Numbered from the stretch's first letter, positions 1 through 8,005 are shown. The stretch is DNA of 64,000 bases from Thermodesulfomicrobium sp. WS (GCF_027925145.1 NZ_AP027130.1:1798001-1862000), one strand, 5' to 3'. The notes: a model not told the origin generated them from the letters alone. A program made the numbers and translations.

Positions 1-659
1 AAACGGTCCATATTCTTCCTTGTCCAATGTTGGGCCTTGTGTGGACCCGGGACATTACTTTTGAAACGAACAACTTTGGTTGCTTTGTTTGCCACCTTCG
101 GAGTTTCTCAATAGGTGTCCTGTGGCCTAAAGCGCGTTGGTGAATGTGGTGATTGTCCGCCCAGAGGTATCGCATGAGCGTCTCTTGCAGGTCGGCTGCC
201 GAAACAAAGCGCTCAGCGCGTAGAATCTCGGCAATGCGGCCGTTGAAGCGTTCTACCATCCCGTTGGTTTGCGGATGGCGGGGTTGGATGAGCCGATGCA
301 CAATGCGTTTCTCACCACAGAGCTGATTAAACGAATGGCGTCCCGTAGGTTGGCGTTCGCCAGTAGCGCAAAAGCGGTCGGTGAACTCCTTTGAGAACCG
401 TACGCGCTACAAATGGAGCGTTGGCAATGGCGTTTGCGAGAAAGCGTGTCGCGGCTTCAGCACTCTTATTCTCGTGGATTTCCAAATAGACCCAGCGCGT
501 TGCCCGATCGATCGCGACAAAGAGGTAGCGGCGCTGCGCCTCATCGGGCATTTGCGGCAGGTATTTGACGTTGACGCGGTGACTGACCGAAGCGAGCGCT
601 TGTTGGATCTCACGGCGAATCCGGGGTGTCGTTCGGGCATTGGCATGAATCCTGGGCAT
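1..659 (-). mobile_element. IS481-like insertion sequence remnant, running off the left edge
   Basis: The segment holds only the degraded transposase of an IS481-type element, read leftward. Its far end lies outside the window and I could not identify a terminal inverted repeat, so the element boundary is unknown. It sits directly upstream of flagellar genes, where a sulfate reducer would usually carry more of the flagellar cluster. The roughly 300 bases between it and fliJ (660-956) contain no gene I can support. Confidence 0.6.
1..659 (-). pseudogene. degraded IS481-family transposase (DDE integrase core)
   Basis: The frame opens with an N-terminus typical of a group of IS481 transposases (MPRIHANARTTPRIRREIQQ). 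After about 25 residues it jumps straight into the integrase core (VNVKYLPQMPDE, then VAIDRATR with the first catalytic Asp). The helix-turn-helix and linker expected between these parts are missing. Near position 390 the frame shifts. In the new frame the protein continues with KEFTDRF, then NGMVERFNGR carrying the catalytic Glu, and stays open to the window edge. The TDNG segment that should carry the second catalytic Asp is absent at the shift, which suggests a deletion of about a dozen bases. The gene therefore looks dead. The family comparison is from memory. Confidence 0.65.
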
Positions 660-956
660 GGCTCCGCTCCATCCTTCAATGCTTTCCGGCCTTGGAACAA
701 GCGCTCAAGGAGCCGGTATGCTTCGAAGCGTTTCGCACGGCTTCGGGGCATATGATGCGGGACCTGACAGCTATTTCCTTCGCGCCCGTTATGGGCATCT
801 CTTCCTTTACGAACGGCAACGCCCCACGGCGCCGCTTCCCGCGCTTTTTTCGCCGCCCAGCCGCTGATCCCAGCAGCCTTCAAGAAACCCACGCATACCG
901 CCGCAGCGTGCACGAATCTTGCTAAAGTCTTCGGCAACCACCTTCTGGAGCTGTCC

Positions 957-1394
957 ATGCCGCCCTTTCGCTTCCGTCTGCAGCAAGTCCTGAACTACCG
1001 CGAGCGCCTCGAAGACGAGGCCAAACTCGCCCTGGCCCAAGCGGAAAGCGCCCTGGCCATGGAACGCCTGCGCCTGAAGCGCCTCGAAGAGGACCTGGAA
1101 ACCGCACGCTTGGGCCTCTTGCAGGAGGCCCGGCGTGCGGCGGATTTCTGGCTCTGGCAGCCCTATATCCAACGCCTTACCGAACAACGCGCCGCCAGTC
1201 TGCGCCGCCTTGACGAGCTGGCTGCAGCCGTCGCATCCTGCCAAAAACAACTCCAGCAGCGCTCCATGGAGCGCCGCCTCGTGGACAAACTCCGCCACCG
1301 CCACCTGCAGCGACACACCTATGAAGAAAACCGCCGCGATCAATGTGCCCTCGACGAAACCGCGACCCTGGCATACTGCCGTCGGGATGACTAG
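957..1394 (+). CDS. fliJ: flagellar export protein FliJ
   Basis: FliJ is the cytoplasmic coiled-coil stalk of the flagellar type III export ATPase, where it sits with FliI and FliH. The 145-residue protein begins PFRFRLQQVLNYRERLEDEAK, a recognisable FliJ opening. It is almost entirely charged, heptad-like helix rich in Leu, Glu, Arg and Ala, as expected for this family of about 145-150 residues. GGAG lies a few bases before the ATG. The gene overlaps the next reading frame by 8 bases, so the two are probably translated together. fliI and fliH, its usual upstream neighbours, are not present; an IS remnant lies there instead. Confidence 0.85.
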   Translation: MPPFRFRLQQVLNYRERLEDEAKLALAQAESALAMERLRLKRLEEDLETARLGLLQEARRAADFWLWQPYIQRLTEQRAASLRRLDELAAAVASCQKQLQQRSMERRLVDKLRHRHLQRHTYEENRRDQCALDETATLAYCRRDD

Positions 1395-1947
1395 GCTTTT
1401 CGCCCTGCTGGCGCTCTTGGCCCTGGTGAAGCTTGGCGCCATTGCGACCCTCGCCTGGGCCCCGTCCCTGCCGGCACCCGCTCAAGCTGCGCAGGACAAT
1501 GCTTCGGCGCCGCCGGCCCCAGCCGCCCCCGCCGCCTCGCCCGCCAACGCATCCGATGACACGCCGCTCCCCGTGCGGCTCCAGGAACTGCGCGAGCGCG
1601 AACAGGCCTTGAACCAAAAAGAGGCCAGCCTGCGCGCCCTAGAAGAACAGCTGGACCGCAAACTCCAGGAGCTCAAGGCCCTCCAAGCCCAGGTGCAGGC
1701 GATGCTCGACAAGGCCGACGTGCTCAAGGACGAAAAGATCCGCCACCTGGTGGACGTCTACAGCAACATGAAGCCACAGCAGGCAGGCCAGACCCTGGAA
1801 TCTCTGGACGAAGCCATCGCCGTCAAAATCCTGGCAGGCATGACCGGACGCAAGGCCGGAGAAATCCTCTCCACCGTGCGGCCGGACAAGGCGGCCAAAC
1901 TCTCCGAGGCCCTCACCCGCCTGCAAACGCCCTTCGGGACCCAGTAG
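1387..1947 (+). CDS. MotE-like flagellar protein (MgtE_N-type domain)
   Basis: This 186-residue protein starts with a hydrophobic helix (about residues 4-28) that could be an uncleaved membrane anchor or a signal peptide. An Ala/Pro-rich linker follows, then a long coiled coil (about 60-115). The C-terminal segment (SNMKPQQAGQTLESLDEAIAVKILAGMTGRKAGEILSTV) has the MgtE intracellular-domain pattern found in MotE, a periplasmic chaperone of the flagellar stator protein MotB. I chose the ATG at 1387, which overlaps the fliJ stop, because it exposes the N-terminal helix; the open frame extends further upstream within fliJ. The position right after fliJ supports a motility role. The exact function is inferred from family resemblance only. 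Confidence 0.7.
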   Translation: MTRLFALLALLALVKLGAIATLAWAPSLPAPAQAAQDNASAPPAPAAPAASPANASDDTPLPVRLQELREREQALNQKEASLRALEEQLDRKLQELKALQAQVQAMLDKADVLKDEKIRHLVDVYSNMKPQQAGQTLESLDEAIAVKILAGMTGRKAGEILSTVRPDKAAKLSEALTRLQTPFGTQ

Positions 1948-2696
1948 TGCCGCGCATCCGCCTCATCCTGGCCTACACCGGAACCCACTACCATGGCTGG
2001 CAACTCCAGGCCCTCGGCCCCACGGTGCAAGGGACCGTGGAAGCCGCCCTCGAGCGCCTGGTGGGCGTCCCCACGCGCGTGCATGGGGCGGGCCGCACCG
2101 ACGCCGGGGTCCACGCCGTGGGGCAGGTGGCCCATTTCGACGTCGCCCACGAAAAACGCCACATCCCCTGGCAGCGGGCCCTCAACGCGGTGCTGCCCGG
2201 CGACATCTGCGTGCGCGAAGCCGGCGAAGTGGATGCGGACTTTCATGCCCGCTTCAGCGCCACCGCCAAAGAATACAGCTATACCTTGTGGACCGAGCCG
2301 GCCTTTGTGCTCCCCCAGCGCCGGCCCTTCACCTGGGCCACCGGCCCTCTGGACCTCGCGGCCATGGACGCGGCCGCCCGCCACCTCGTGGGCACCCACG
2401 ACTTTGCCAGCTTCCAAAACGCCGGCACCCCGGTGCAGGATACCTGCCGCACCCTGACGGCCATCACCCGCACCCCAGGCCCGACCCCCTGGGAATGGAC
2501 CCTGCGCTTTGAGGCCAATGGATTTCTCAAGCAGATGGTGCGCAACCTGGTGGGACTGCTCGTGGCCGTGGGCCGGGGCCGCATCCCTGAAACAGCCGTG
2601 CCGGACATCCTGGCAGCCCGTGACCGCAAGGCCGCGCCGAGCACCGCCCCTGCCCAGGGCCTGTGCCTCGAATGGGTGCGCTACGACCACGGGTAA
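1947..2696 (+). CDS. truA: tRNA pseudouridine(38-40) synthase TruA
   Basis: TruA converts uridines 38-40 in the anticodon arm of many tRNAs to pseudouridine. The 249-residue protein carries the family signature GAGRTDAGVHAVGQVAHF near residue 50, which includes the catalytic Asp of RTDAGVHA. It also has the C-terminal FLKQMVRNLVGLL motif. Length is normal for the family. The start is a GTG whose first base is the last base of the preceding stop codon, suggesting translational coupling to the MotE-like gene. Its last bases contain the -35 element of a sigma-28 promoter serving the next gene. Confidence 0.93.
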   Translation: MPRIRLILAYTGTHYHGWQLQALGPTVQGTVEAALERLVGVPTRVHGAGRTDAGVHAVGQVAHFDVAHEKRHIPWQRALNAVLPGDICVREAGEVDADFHARFSATAKEYSYTLWTEPAFVLPQRRPFTWATGPLDLAAMDAAARHLVGTHDFASFQNAGTPVQDTCRTLTAITRTPGPTPWEWTLRFEANGFLKQMVRNLVGLLVAVGRGRIPETAVPDILAARDRKAAPSTAPAQGLCLEWVRYDHG

Positions 2697-2720
2697 AGAT
2701 CTTCCGCGTCCTGCCGATAA
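2694..2720 (+). promoter_or_regulatory. sigma-28 (FliA) promoter for the flagellin-like gene
   Basis: TAAA at 2694-2697 is separated by exactly 15 bases from GCCGATAA at 2713-2720. This matches the enterobacterial FliA consensus (TAAA-N15-GCCGATAA) at every defined base. The -35 element overlaps the truA stop codon. The predicted transcript would start around 2727, some 25 bases before the ATG at 2753. The site implies late, FliA-dependent expression of the downstream gene independently of truA. Confidence 0.8.
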
Positions 2721-2752
2721 GGGACGTGCACCTGCATCCCCTGGAACGCCCT

Positions 2753-3580
2753 ATGGCCCTGACCAACTTCGAACGCCTGTTCATCGCCGACACCGCCAAC
2801 ACCCTCTGGCAGCAGGACTGGCTGCTCAATGTGTACTTTCAGGGCTCCACCGTGGGGGCCAACCTGCGGCGCATGGTCCTCGGGAAACCTCCGCTGATCC
2901 CCCTCACCAACCCCTCCGACGAGGCCATCACCGGTCGGCTGCGGGCGGACTCCCGCAGCATCGGCCAAAACGCCCGCAACGTGCGCGAGGCAGCCAGCAT
3001 GGTGGGCATGGCGGCCAGCAGTGTAGGGAGCATGAAGAACATCCTCCAGGAGATGAAAGACCTCGCCGATGCCGTGGACGCCGGCGATATCTCCGCCGCC
3101 GTGGCCCAGACGCAGTACGACACCCTCTTCGCCAAGCTCCAAAGCATCGTGGATACCACCCAGTATAACGGCATTCCCCTGCTCAACGGCAGCTCCTGGC
3201 CCACAGACCGCATCGACGCCCAAGGCCGGGTCTATATCCAGGGGCTGCCCCAAGACGGCTTTTCCATCGCCTTCCAGCGCCTCGACGATACCAGTGTCCT
3301 CGACTGGGCCACCATCAACGCCGATTTGAGCAACCCCACGGCCCGAGCAAATGCCATCACCGCCCTGTCTTCCGCCATCACCGGCACCGAGACCCTGGCG
3401 GACATCTACACGCGCCGTAAGGAAAACCTCACCGGCCACGCAAGCCAGCTCCAGGCCCAATCGGACCTCCTGGCCCAGGCCGCCGAGGCCCGGCGCGTCA
3501 CCCCCACCCTGTCCATCGAAGAAGTCTTCCTGCGCTTGCTGCTGCGCTCCACCGGCACCCTGGTGGATCTTGCCGGCTGA
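2753..3580 (+). CDS. flagellin-like protein with atypical termini
   Basis: The 275-residue protein has a recognisable flagellin D1-like core. Residues about 60-110 (SDEAITGRLRADSRSIGQNARNVREAASMVG) and about 120-160 (YDTLFAKLQSIVDTTQYNGIPLLNG) parallel the flagellin segments that end in 'TTEFNGTKLLDG'. The first 50 residues and the C-terminus (ending RSTGTLVDLAG) do not match the highly conserved ends of filament flagellins, so this may be a minor or accessory filament protein rather than the main flagellin. A perfect sigma-28 promoter lies just upstream. The ATG at 2753 was chosen because it follows that promoter; an upstream in-frame ATG lies inside truA and before the promoter. Confidence 0.7.
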   Translation: MALTNFERLFIADTANTLWQQDWLLNVYFQGSTVGANLRRMVLGKPPLIPLTNPSDEAITGRLRADSRSIGQNARNVREAASMVGMAASSVGSMKNILQEMKDLADAVDAGDISAAVAQTQYDTLFAKLQSIVDTTQYNGIPLLNGSSWPTDRIDAQGRVYIQGLPQDGFSIAFQRLDDTSVLDWATINADLSNPTARANAITALSSAITGTETLADIYTRRKENLTGHASQLQAQSDLLAQAAEARRVTPTLSIEEVFLRLLLRSTGTLVDLAG

Positions 3581-3731
3581 CAAACACTCCGTTTCCTCCC
3601 GCTTTCCTCCAGTTTTTGACAATACCCGGCAAAAAGGGGTACACACCTGTCAAAGTCGTCCCCAGGCTTGAGACGATTCCAGGACGCCATATCTTGGCCT
3701 CCCCAAGCCTTCCGCTGTTTTTTGAAAAACC

Positions 3732-3761
3732 TTGACAACTACTAAAAGTTCTCAATAAGAA
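3732..3761 (+). promoter_or_regulatory. promoter with a shared AT-rich element upstream of the MBL/rhodanese gene
   Basis: TTGACA (3732-3737) is followed after 17 bases by ATAAGA (3755-3760), a plausible sigma-70 promoter ending 34 bases before the start codon. The 15-base element AGTTCTCAATAAGAA (3747-3761) covers the -10 region and has inverted TTCT/AGAA arms. The identical 15-mer occurs at 23631-23645, at the same relative place in front of another gene. It may be an operator, but no regulator can be named from sequence alone. Confidence 0.55.
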
Positions 3762-3794
3762 TTTGACGTCACGAACCCTACCAAGGAGTATCCC

Positions 3795-5204
3795 ATGTAT
3801 TTTCAACAAATCCGCGTCCCTGGCCTCGGATGTTTTTCCTACGTGCTGGGCTGCCCTGCCGCAGGAGAAATGATCGTCGTGGACCCCAAGCGGGACGTCG
3901 ACGAGTATCTGCAGATCTCCCGCGACGAAGGAATGCGCATCACCTGCATCATCGATACCCACGTGCACGCCGACCACGTCTCCGGCGCCCATGAGCTGGC
4001 GGCCCGCACCGGTGCGCCCATCGCCATGCACCCGGACTCCCCGGTCTCTTTCCCGTTCACCCCCCTGCCGGAAGGCACGGTGCTCACAGCCGGATCGGCC
4101 CGGCTCGAGGTCATCCACACCCCAGGGCACACGCCCCACTCCCTCTCCATCCTGGTCTCGGACCTGGCCCGCTCTGCCGAACCTTGGCTCATCCTCACCG
4201 GGGATTTGCTCTTTGTGGGCGATATCGGGCGACCGGACCTCGTGGGCGAGGCCGTACTCGAAGAGCAGATCGCCAACCTCTACCACTCCCTGTTCGTGAA
4301 GCTCGGCGCCCTGCCCGATCACCTGGAGGTCTACCCGGCCCATGGCTCCGGTTCCCTGTGCGGCAAGGGCATGAGTCCCAAGACCAGCACCACCCTGGGC
4401 TATGAACGCCGCCACAATCCGCGCCTGCAGTTCGACTCTCTCGAGGCCTTTGCCGCGGCCATGCGCCAGGATTTTCCCGTGCGCCCCAAGAGCTTCACCC
4501 ACATCATCGCCACCAACGCCAAAGGGGCACCACTGCTCGAGCGCTGCCCGCGCGAGCTTGCCTTGAGCGTGGACGAGTTCACCCGCCACATGGAGGCCGG
4601 GGCCGTCATCATCGACGCTCGGGACGGCGTGGCCTTTGGCGGTGGGCACATCCCCGGGGCCCTCAACATCGGTCTGGAAAAGTCCCTGGCCAATTGGGTG
4701 GGCATGGTGGTGGACCCCAAGGCGCAGATCCTCCTCGTGGTCGCCGACGCCGCAGGCTTTGCCACCATGCGCACCGAGCTGATCCGCATCGGCTACGACA
4801 ACATTCTCGGATACCTGGCCGGCGGCATCCAGTCCTGGATCAACGCCGGCCGTCCGGTGCATCGCCTCACGCAAATCAACGCCCATGAACTGGCCGAACG
4901 CCTCAAAGGCGGCCAGCCGCCCCGGCTCGTGGACGTGCGCACGCCCCAGGAATGGGCCGCCGGACGCATCCCCGGGGCCGAACACCAACCCTTCACCGAA
5001 ATCCTCGCCGCCTGCTGCACCCTGCCCACCGATGAGGAGATCGTGGTCTACTGCGGCTCCGGCTACCGTTCCAACATGGCCGGTTCGTTTTTGCGGCAGC
5101 ACGGCTATGCCAATGTCAAATCCCTGGCCGGCGGCATCCTGGCCTGGACCCGCTCCGGCCGGTTGCTCACCCAGGAATCTTCCGCTCCATCCGCAACCAT
5201 CTAA
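3795..5204 (+). CDS. metallo-beta-lactamase-fold protein with two rhodanese domains (persulfide dioxygenase-like)
   Basis: The N-terminal MBL domain (about residues 1-250) has the metal motif THVHADH at residues 55-61 and later HTPGHTPHS, TGDLLFVGDIGRPD and YPAHGSGS, as in ETHE1-type persulfide dioxygenases. Two rhodanese domains follow. The first (about 260-360) lacks an active-site Cys loop. The second (about 365-460) has Cys420 in the loop CGSGYRS. A role in handling sulfane sulfur or persulfides is likely, but MBL-rhodanese fusions vary in chemistry. AAGGAG precedes the ATG. The gene is followed 15 bases later by a peroxiredoxin, pointing to a joint sulfur/oxidant defence role. Confidence 0.85.
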   Translation: MYFQQIRVPGLGCFSYVLGCPAAGEMIVVDPKRDVDEYLQISRDEGMRITCIIDTHVHADHVSGAHELAARTGAPIAMHPDSPVSFPFTPLPEGTVLTAGSARLEVIHTPGHTPHSLSILVSDLARSAEPWLILTGDLLFVGDIGRPDLVGEAVLEEQIANLYHSLFVKLGALPDHLEVYPAHGSGSLCGKGMSPKTSTTLGYERRHNPRLQFDSLEAFAAAMRQDFPVRPKSFTHIIATNAKGAPLLERCPRELALSVDEFTRHMEAGAVIIDARDGVAFGGGHIPGALNIGLEKSLANWVGMVVDPKAQILLVVADAAGFATMRTELIRIGYDNILGYLAGGIQSWINAGRPVHRLTQINAHELAERLKGGQPPRLVDVRTPQEWAAGRIPGAEHQPFTEILAACCTLPTDEEIVVYCGSGYRSNMAGSFLRQHGYANVKSLAGGILAWTRSGRLLTQESSAPSATI

Positions 5205-5219
5205 ACAAGGAGAAACGCG

Positions 5220-5858
5220 ATGTCTGGTATTCCTCTGCTCGGCGAAGCCTTTCCGGAAATGGAAGTGGTCACCACCCACGGCACCATGAAGTTGCCGGAG
5301 GCCATGGCAGGCAAATGGTTCGTCCTCTTCTCCCACCCAGCGGACTTCACCCCGGTATGCACCACGGAATTCGTGGCCTTTCAGAAGCGCTATCCGGAAT
5401 TCAAGGCCATGAACTGCGAGCTCATCGGCCTGTCCATCGATCAGGTGTTTTCGCACATCAAATGGGTGCAGTGGATTGGCGAACAGCTCAAAGAAGAGAT
5501 CCAGTTCCCCATCATCGCCGACGATATGGGCCGCGTTGCCGCCAAACTCGGCATGGTGCATCCAGGAAAAGGCACCAACACCGTGCGTGCGGTCTTCATC
5601 GTGGACGACAAGGGGATCTTGCGCATCATGCTCTACTACCCGCAGGAAGTGGGCCGCAACATGGATGAGATCCTGCGCTGCGTCAAAGCCCTGCAGACCT
5701 CCGATGCCCACGGCGTGGCCATCCCCGCCGGTTGGCCCAACAACGAGCTCATCGGCGACAAGGTCATCATCCCCCCGGCCAAGGACGTGAAAACCGCCAC
5801 CGAACGCACCGGCCAGGCCGACAGCTTCGACTGGTGGTTCTGCTACCGCAAACTCTGA
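5220..5858 (+). CDS. peroxiredoxin, Prx6-like
   Basis: Peroxiredoxins reduce hydrogen peroxide and organic or sulfur hydroperoxides with a peroxidatic Cys. Here that is Cys47 in the motif [12 protein letters not shown], followed by the family motifs [21 protein letters not shown] and FPIIAD. The 212-residue length and long C-terminal extension fit the Prx6/archaeal AhpC2 group rather than the shorter AhpC type. AAGGAG lies just upstream. The close spacing to the MBL/rhodanese gene suggests one operon under the promoter at 3732-3761. Confidence 0.9.
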   Translation: MSGIPLLGEAFPEMEVVTTHGTMKLPEAMAGKWFVLFSHPADFTPVCTTEFVAFQKRYPEFKAMNCELIGLSIDQVFSHIKWVQWIGEQLKEEIQFPIIADDMGRVAAKLGMVHPGKGTNTVRAVFIVDDKGILRIMLYYPQEVGRNMDEILRCVKALQTSDAHGVAIPAGWPNNELIGDKVIIPPAKDVKTATERTGQADSFDWWFCYRKL

Positions 5859-5934
5859 TACGCTGGGGCCGGGCTTCCCCCGGCCCTGACGCAGCACATG
5901 CTTCCTATCATCACAACACCTCGAGGATACCTGG

Positions 5935-6429
5935 ATGCGCTCTCACCTTCGCGCGGAATATCTTGTCCTCTTCTTGCTCACCTGCGCCCTTTTCGTCCCT
6001 GGGCACTCGGCCACGGCCGAGGACTTGGCGTGGTCTTCTCCCCTGGATCTGCGCGCCCAGGCCGATCCCCTGGACTTCCAGAGCCAGCTGCGCATGCGCT
6101 TCGGCACGAATGATGCCCAACTGCGCATGGTCCTCGGCACCACGCACCGGCCATCGGACGCCTACCTCGTCTTGCGCCTCGCCGAGCTCACCCGCCGACC
6201 TTTGCCCATCATCCTCGATAGCTATCGCCAGCAGCGCCCGCTTGGCTGGGGGGCTCTCGCCCAAAGCCTCGGCATCAAGCCGGGATCGCAGGAGTTCCAC
6301 GCCCTCAAGGCCGGCGACGACCCCTGGCTGCGCAATTTTACCGGCAGCCCGCATCCCGCCCCAGGACACGGCAAAGGGAAAGGACACGCCCCTGGCCGAG
6401 GGCACAAGCCCGAGGGCCGGTTCCCTTGA
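5935..6429 (+). CDS. secreted hypothetical protein
   Basis: The 164-residue product starts with a clear signal peptide: a basic N-terminus, a hydrophobic run LVLFLLTCALFVP, and a probable cleavage after the SATA region. The mature part has no motif I recognise. The C-terminal 20 residues are Gly/His/Pro/Lys-rich (PAPGHGKGKGHAPGRGHKPEG) and fall in the first copy of an imperfect DNA repeat whose second copy lies after the stop. The tail may therefore be recent or altered. A GAGG-type ribosome site lies upstream. No function is proposed. Confidence 0.55.
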   Translation: MRSHLRAEYLVLFLLTCALFVPGHSATAEDLAWSSPLDLRAQADPLDFQSQLRMRFGTNDAQLRMVLGTTHRPSDAYLVLRLAELTRRPLPIILDSYRQQRPLGWGALAQSLGIKPGSQEFHALKAGDDPWLRNFTGSPHPAPGHGKGKGHAPGRGHKPEGRFP

Positions 6430-6499
6430 GCTCCTCCATGGTGCGGGCGCCGGCGACACGCCCCCGGCCGAGGGCACACGCCCGAAGACCGGTTCCTGA
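6384..6499. repeat. imperfect direct repeat pair of about 40 bases
   Basis: The segment around 6384-6426 (containing GGCCGAGGGCACAAGCCCGA) recurs around 6456-6497 (GGCCGAGGGCACACGCCCGA) with a few mismatches and a period of about 72 bases. The first copy encodes the C-terminus of the secreted hypothetical protein; the second is downstream of its stop. This looks like a local tandem duplication. Confidence 0.55.
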
Positions 6500-6517
6500 C
6501 CCATGCTCTCAAAATCG

Positions 6518-6541
6518 AAGGCGCCGTACGGCGCCTTCGGT
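6518..6541 (-). terminator. perfect 24-base palindrome, terminator between converging genes
   Basis: A 24-base perfect palindrome (arms CGAAGGCGCC and GGCGCCTTCG around a GTAC centre) lies between the rightward secreted-protein gene and the leftward purM gene. On the minus strand it is followed by ATTTTG, so it best fits purM termination. It could act in both directions. Confidence 0.7.
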
Positions 6542-6569
6542 GGTTTGTGTTCCAAGGAGAAGAAAAAGC

Positions 6570-7616
6570 CTATAGGGCGATATGCACCGCCGCCGCGCCC
6601 TCGGGCCGCTCCCGCACCTCGCCGATGATCCAGCCAGGACAGTGCAGGGCATGAAGACGATCCAATATCTCCTCGGCCAGGGTCTTTTTGACCATGAGCA
6701 CGTACCCCACCCCGCAGTTGAAGATCTGGAGCATCTCTTCCCAGGACAGCCTTCCATGCTCACGCAGCCAGCGGAAGACCGGCGGCACGGGCCAGGCGCC
6801 AAAAGCGATGTGGACCATGGTGCCCCGGGGCAGCACCCGGGCAATATTGTCGTAGAAGCCGCCGCCCGTGATGTGGGCCATGGCGTGGATCTCGAAGTCG
6901 CGCAGCAGGTGGAGCACCACATCCACGTAGATGCGCGTGGGGGTGAGCAGCGCCGCACCCAAGCTCTGGTCCGAGTCGGCGAGCGGGTCTTGCAGACGAG
7001 CACCGCTCTCCGCCACGATTTTGCGCACCAACGAGTAGCCATTGGAGTGGATCCCGCTGGAGGCCAAGCCAATGACGACATCGCCCACGCCCACACAAGA
7101 GCCGTCCACGATGCGGTCATTGTCCACGATCCCCACGCAAAACCCGGCGAGATCGTATTCGCCCGGGCGGTAAAAATCCGGCATCTCCGCGGTCTCGCCG
7201 CCGATGAGGGCGCAGCCTGCCTGACGGCAGCCCTCGGCGATGCCGGCGATGACCTGCTCGGCCACGTCCACGTCCAGCTTGCCGGTGGCAAAGTAATCCA
7301 AAAAGATGAGCGGCTTGGCCCCTTGCACCACGATGTCGTTGACGTTCATGGCCACAAGGTCGATGCCGATGGTGTCATGGCGGCCCAGGTCCCAGGCAAT
7401 GCGCAGCTTGGTCCCCACGCCGTCCGTGGCGGCAACAAACACCGGATCGCGGTAGTTGGCGAGCAGCGGCTTGAAGAGTCCGCCAAAGCCGCCCAAATCC
7501 CCAATCACTCCTTTAGTGCGGGTGGAGGCTACATACTTCTTGATGCGCTCCACCAAGGCATTGCCTGCCTGAATATCCACACCGGCGGCTTTGTAGGCTT
7601 GGTCTCGATGTTCCAT
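6570..7616 (-). CDS. purM: phosphoribosylformylglycinamidine cyclo-ligase (AIR synthetase)
   Basis: PurM makes aminoimidazole ribotide from FGAM and ATP in purine synthesis. Motifs seen in order are IGDLGGFGGLF, ATDGVGTKLRIA, GIDLVAMNVNDIVVQGA, FLDYFATGKLD, CALIGGETAEMP and GLASSGIHSNGYSLVRK, all typical of the AIR synthetase fold. The start at MEHRDQAYKAAGVDI gives 348 residues, normal for the family, and has GAGGGAGG just upstream. An upstream in-frame start would add 18 unconserved residues. A palindromic terminator follows the stop. Confidence 0.95.
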   Translation of the reverse strand: MEHRDQAYKAAGVDIQAGNALVERIKKYVASTRTKGVIGDLGGFGGLFKPLLANYRDPVFVAATDGVGTKLRIAWDLGRHDTIGIDLVAMNVNDIVVQGAKPLIFLDYFATGKLDVDVAEQVIAGIAEGCRQAGCALIGGETAEMPDFYRPGEYDLAGFCVGIVDNDRIVDGSCVGVGDVVIGLASSGIHSNGYSLVRKIVAESGARLQDPLADSDQSLGAALLTPTRIYVDVVLHLLRDFEIHAMAHITGGGFYDNIARVLPRGTMVHIAFGAWPVPPVFRWLREHGRLSWEEMLQIFNCGVGYVLMVKKTLAEEILDRLHALHCPGWIIGEVRERPEGAAAVHIAL

Positions 7617-7687
7617 AACTCCCTCCCTCTTGCTACCATGGGGCGGCATCGGATACGCTTGGTACGTCAACGCCCCAGGAGGCTTTC

Positions 7688-8002
7688 ATGAATACGCGTC
7701 CCACCCCTTCAAGTAAAGCAAAGGTCTGCCTTGCGGCTCTGCTCCTCGCCCTGACTGCCGCCCCTTGGGCCCTCGCCCAAGGCATCGTCATGGAAAGTAC
7801 TCCCCAAGCCGAAACCCAGGGCTTTTTCGACCAGAGGACCATTCTCTTTACCGACAACGCCACGGAAGAGTTCATTCGCGTCACCCCGCAGGCACCCCGC
7901 CAAGAGCGTTCCATCCTTCTGGCCCCCGAGCTTCACTTGGATCTGGAGGTGCAGCCGCCTGCGCCCAGGCCGCCCCGCGTGCTCCTGCCGGCCACGGAGT
8001 AG
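7688..8002 (+). CDS. small secreted hypothetical protein
   Basis: This 104-residue product begins with a clear signal peptide (KAKVCLAALLLALTAAPWALAQ, probable cleavage after ALA). The mature part of about 75 residues is Pro-rich and acidic, with no motif I recognise. AGGAGG lies at good spacing before the ATG. It ends 3 bases before amrS, so the two are almost certainly cotranscribed, and it is divergent from purM. Function unknown. Confidence 0.7.
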   Translation: MNTRPTPSSKAKVCLAALLLALTAAPWALAQGIVMESTPQAETQGFFDQRTILFTDNATEEFIRVTPQAPRQERSILLAPELHLDLEVQPPAPRPPRVLLPATE

Positions 8003-8005
8003 CCC

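Noticed and set aside
660-956. Possible coding remnant between the IS fragment and fliJ
   Set aside because: Frames are open on both strands but none gives a recognisable domain or a fliI/fliH end; left as unassigned.
3498-5897. Long open frame of about 800 codons on the minus strand
   Set aside because: It is antisense to the MBL/rhodanese and peroxiredoxin genes, has a His/Gly/Val-rich low-complexity look and no motif. High GC content creates such shadows.
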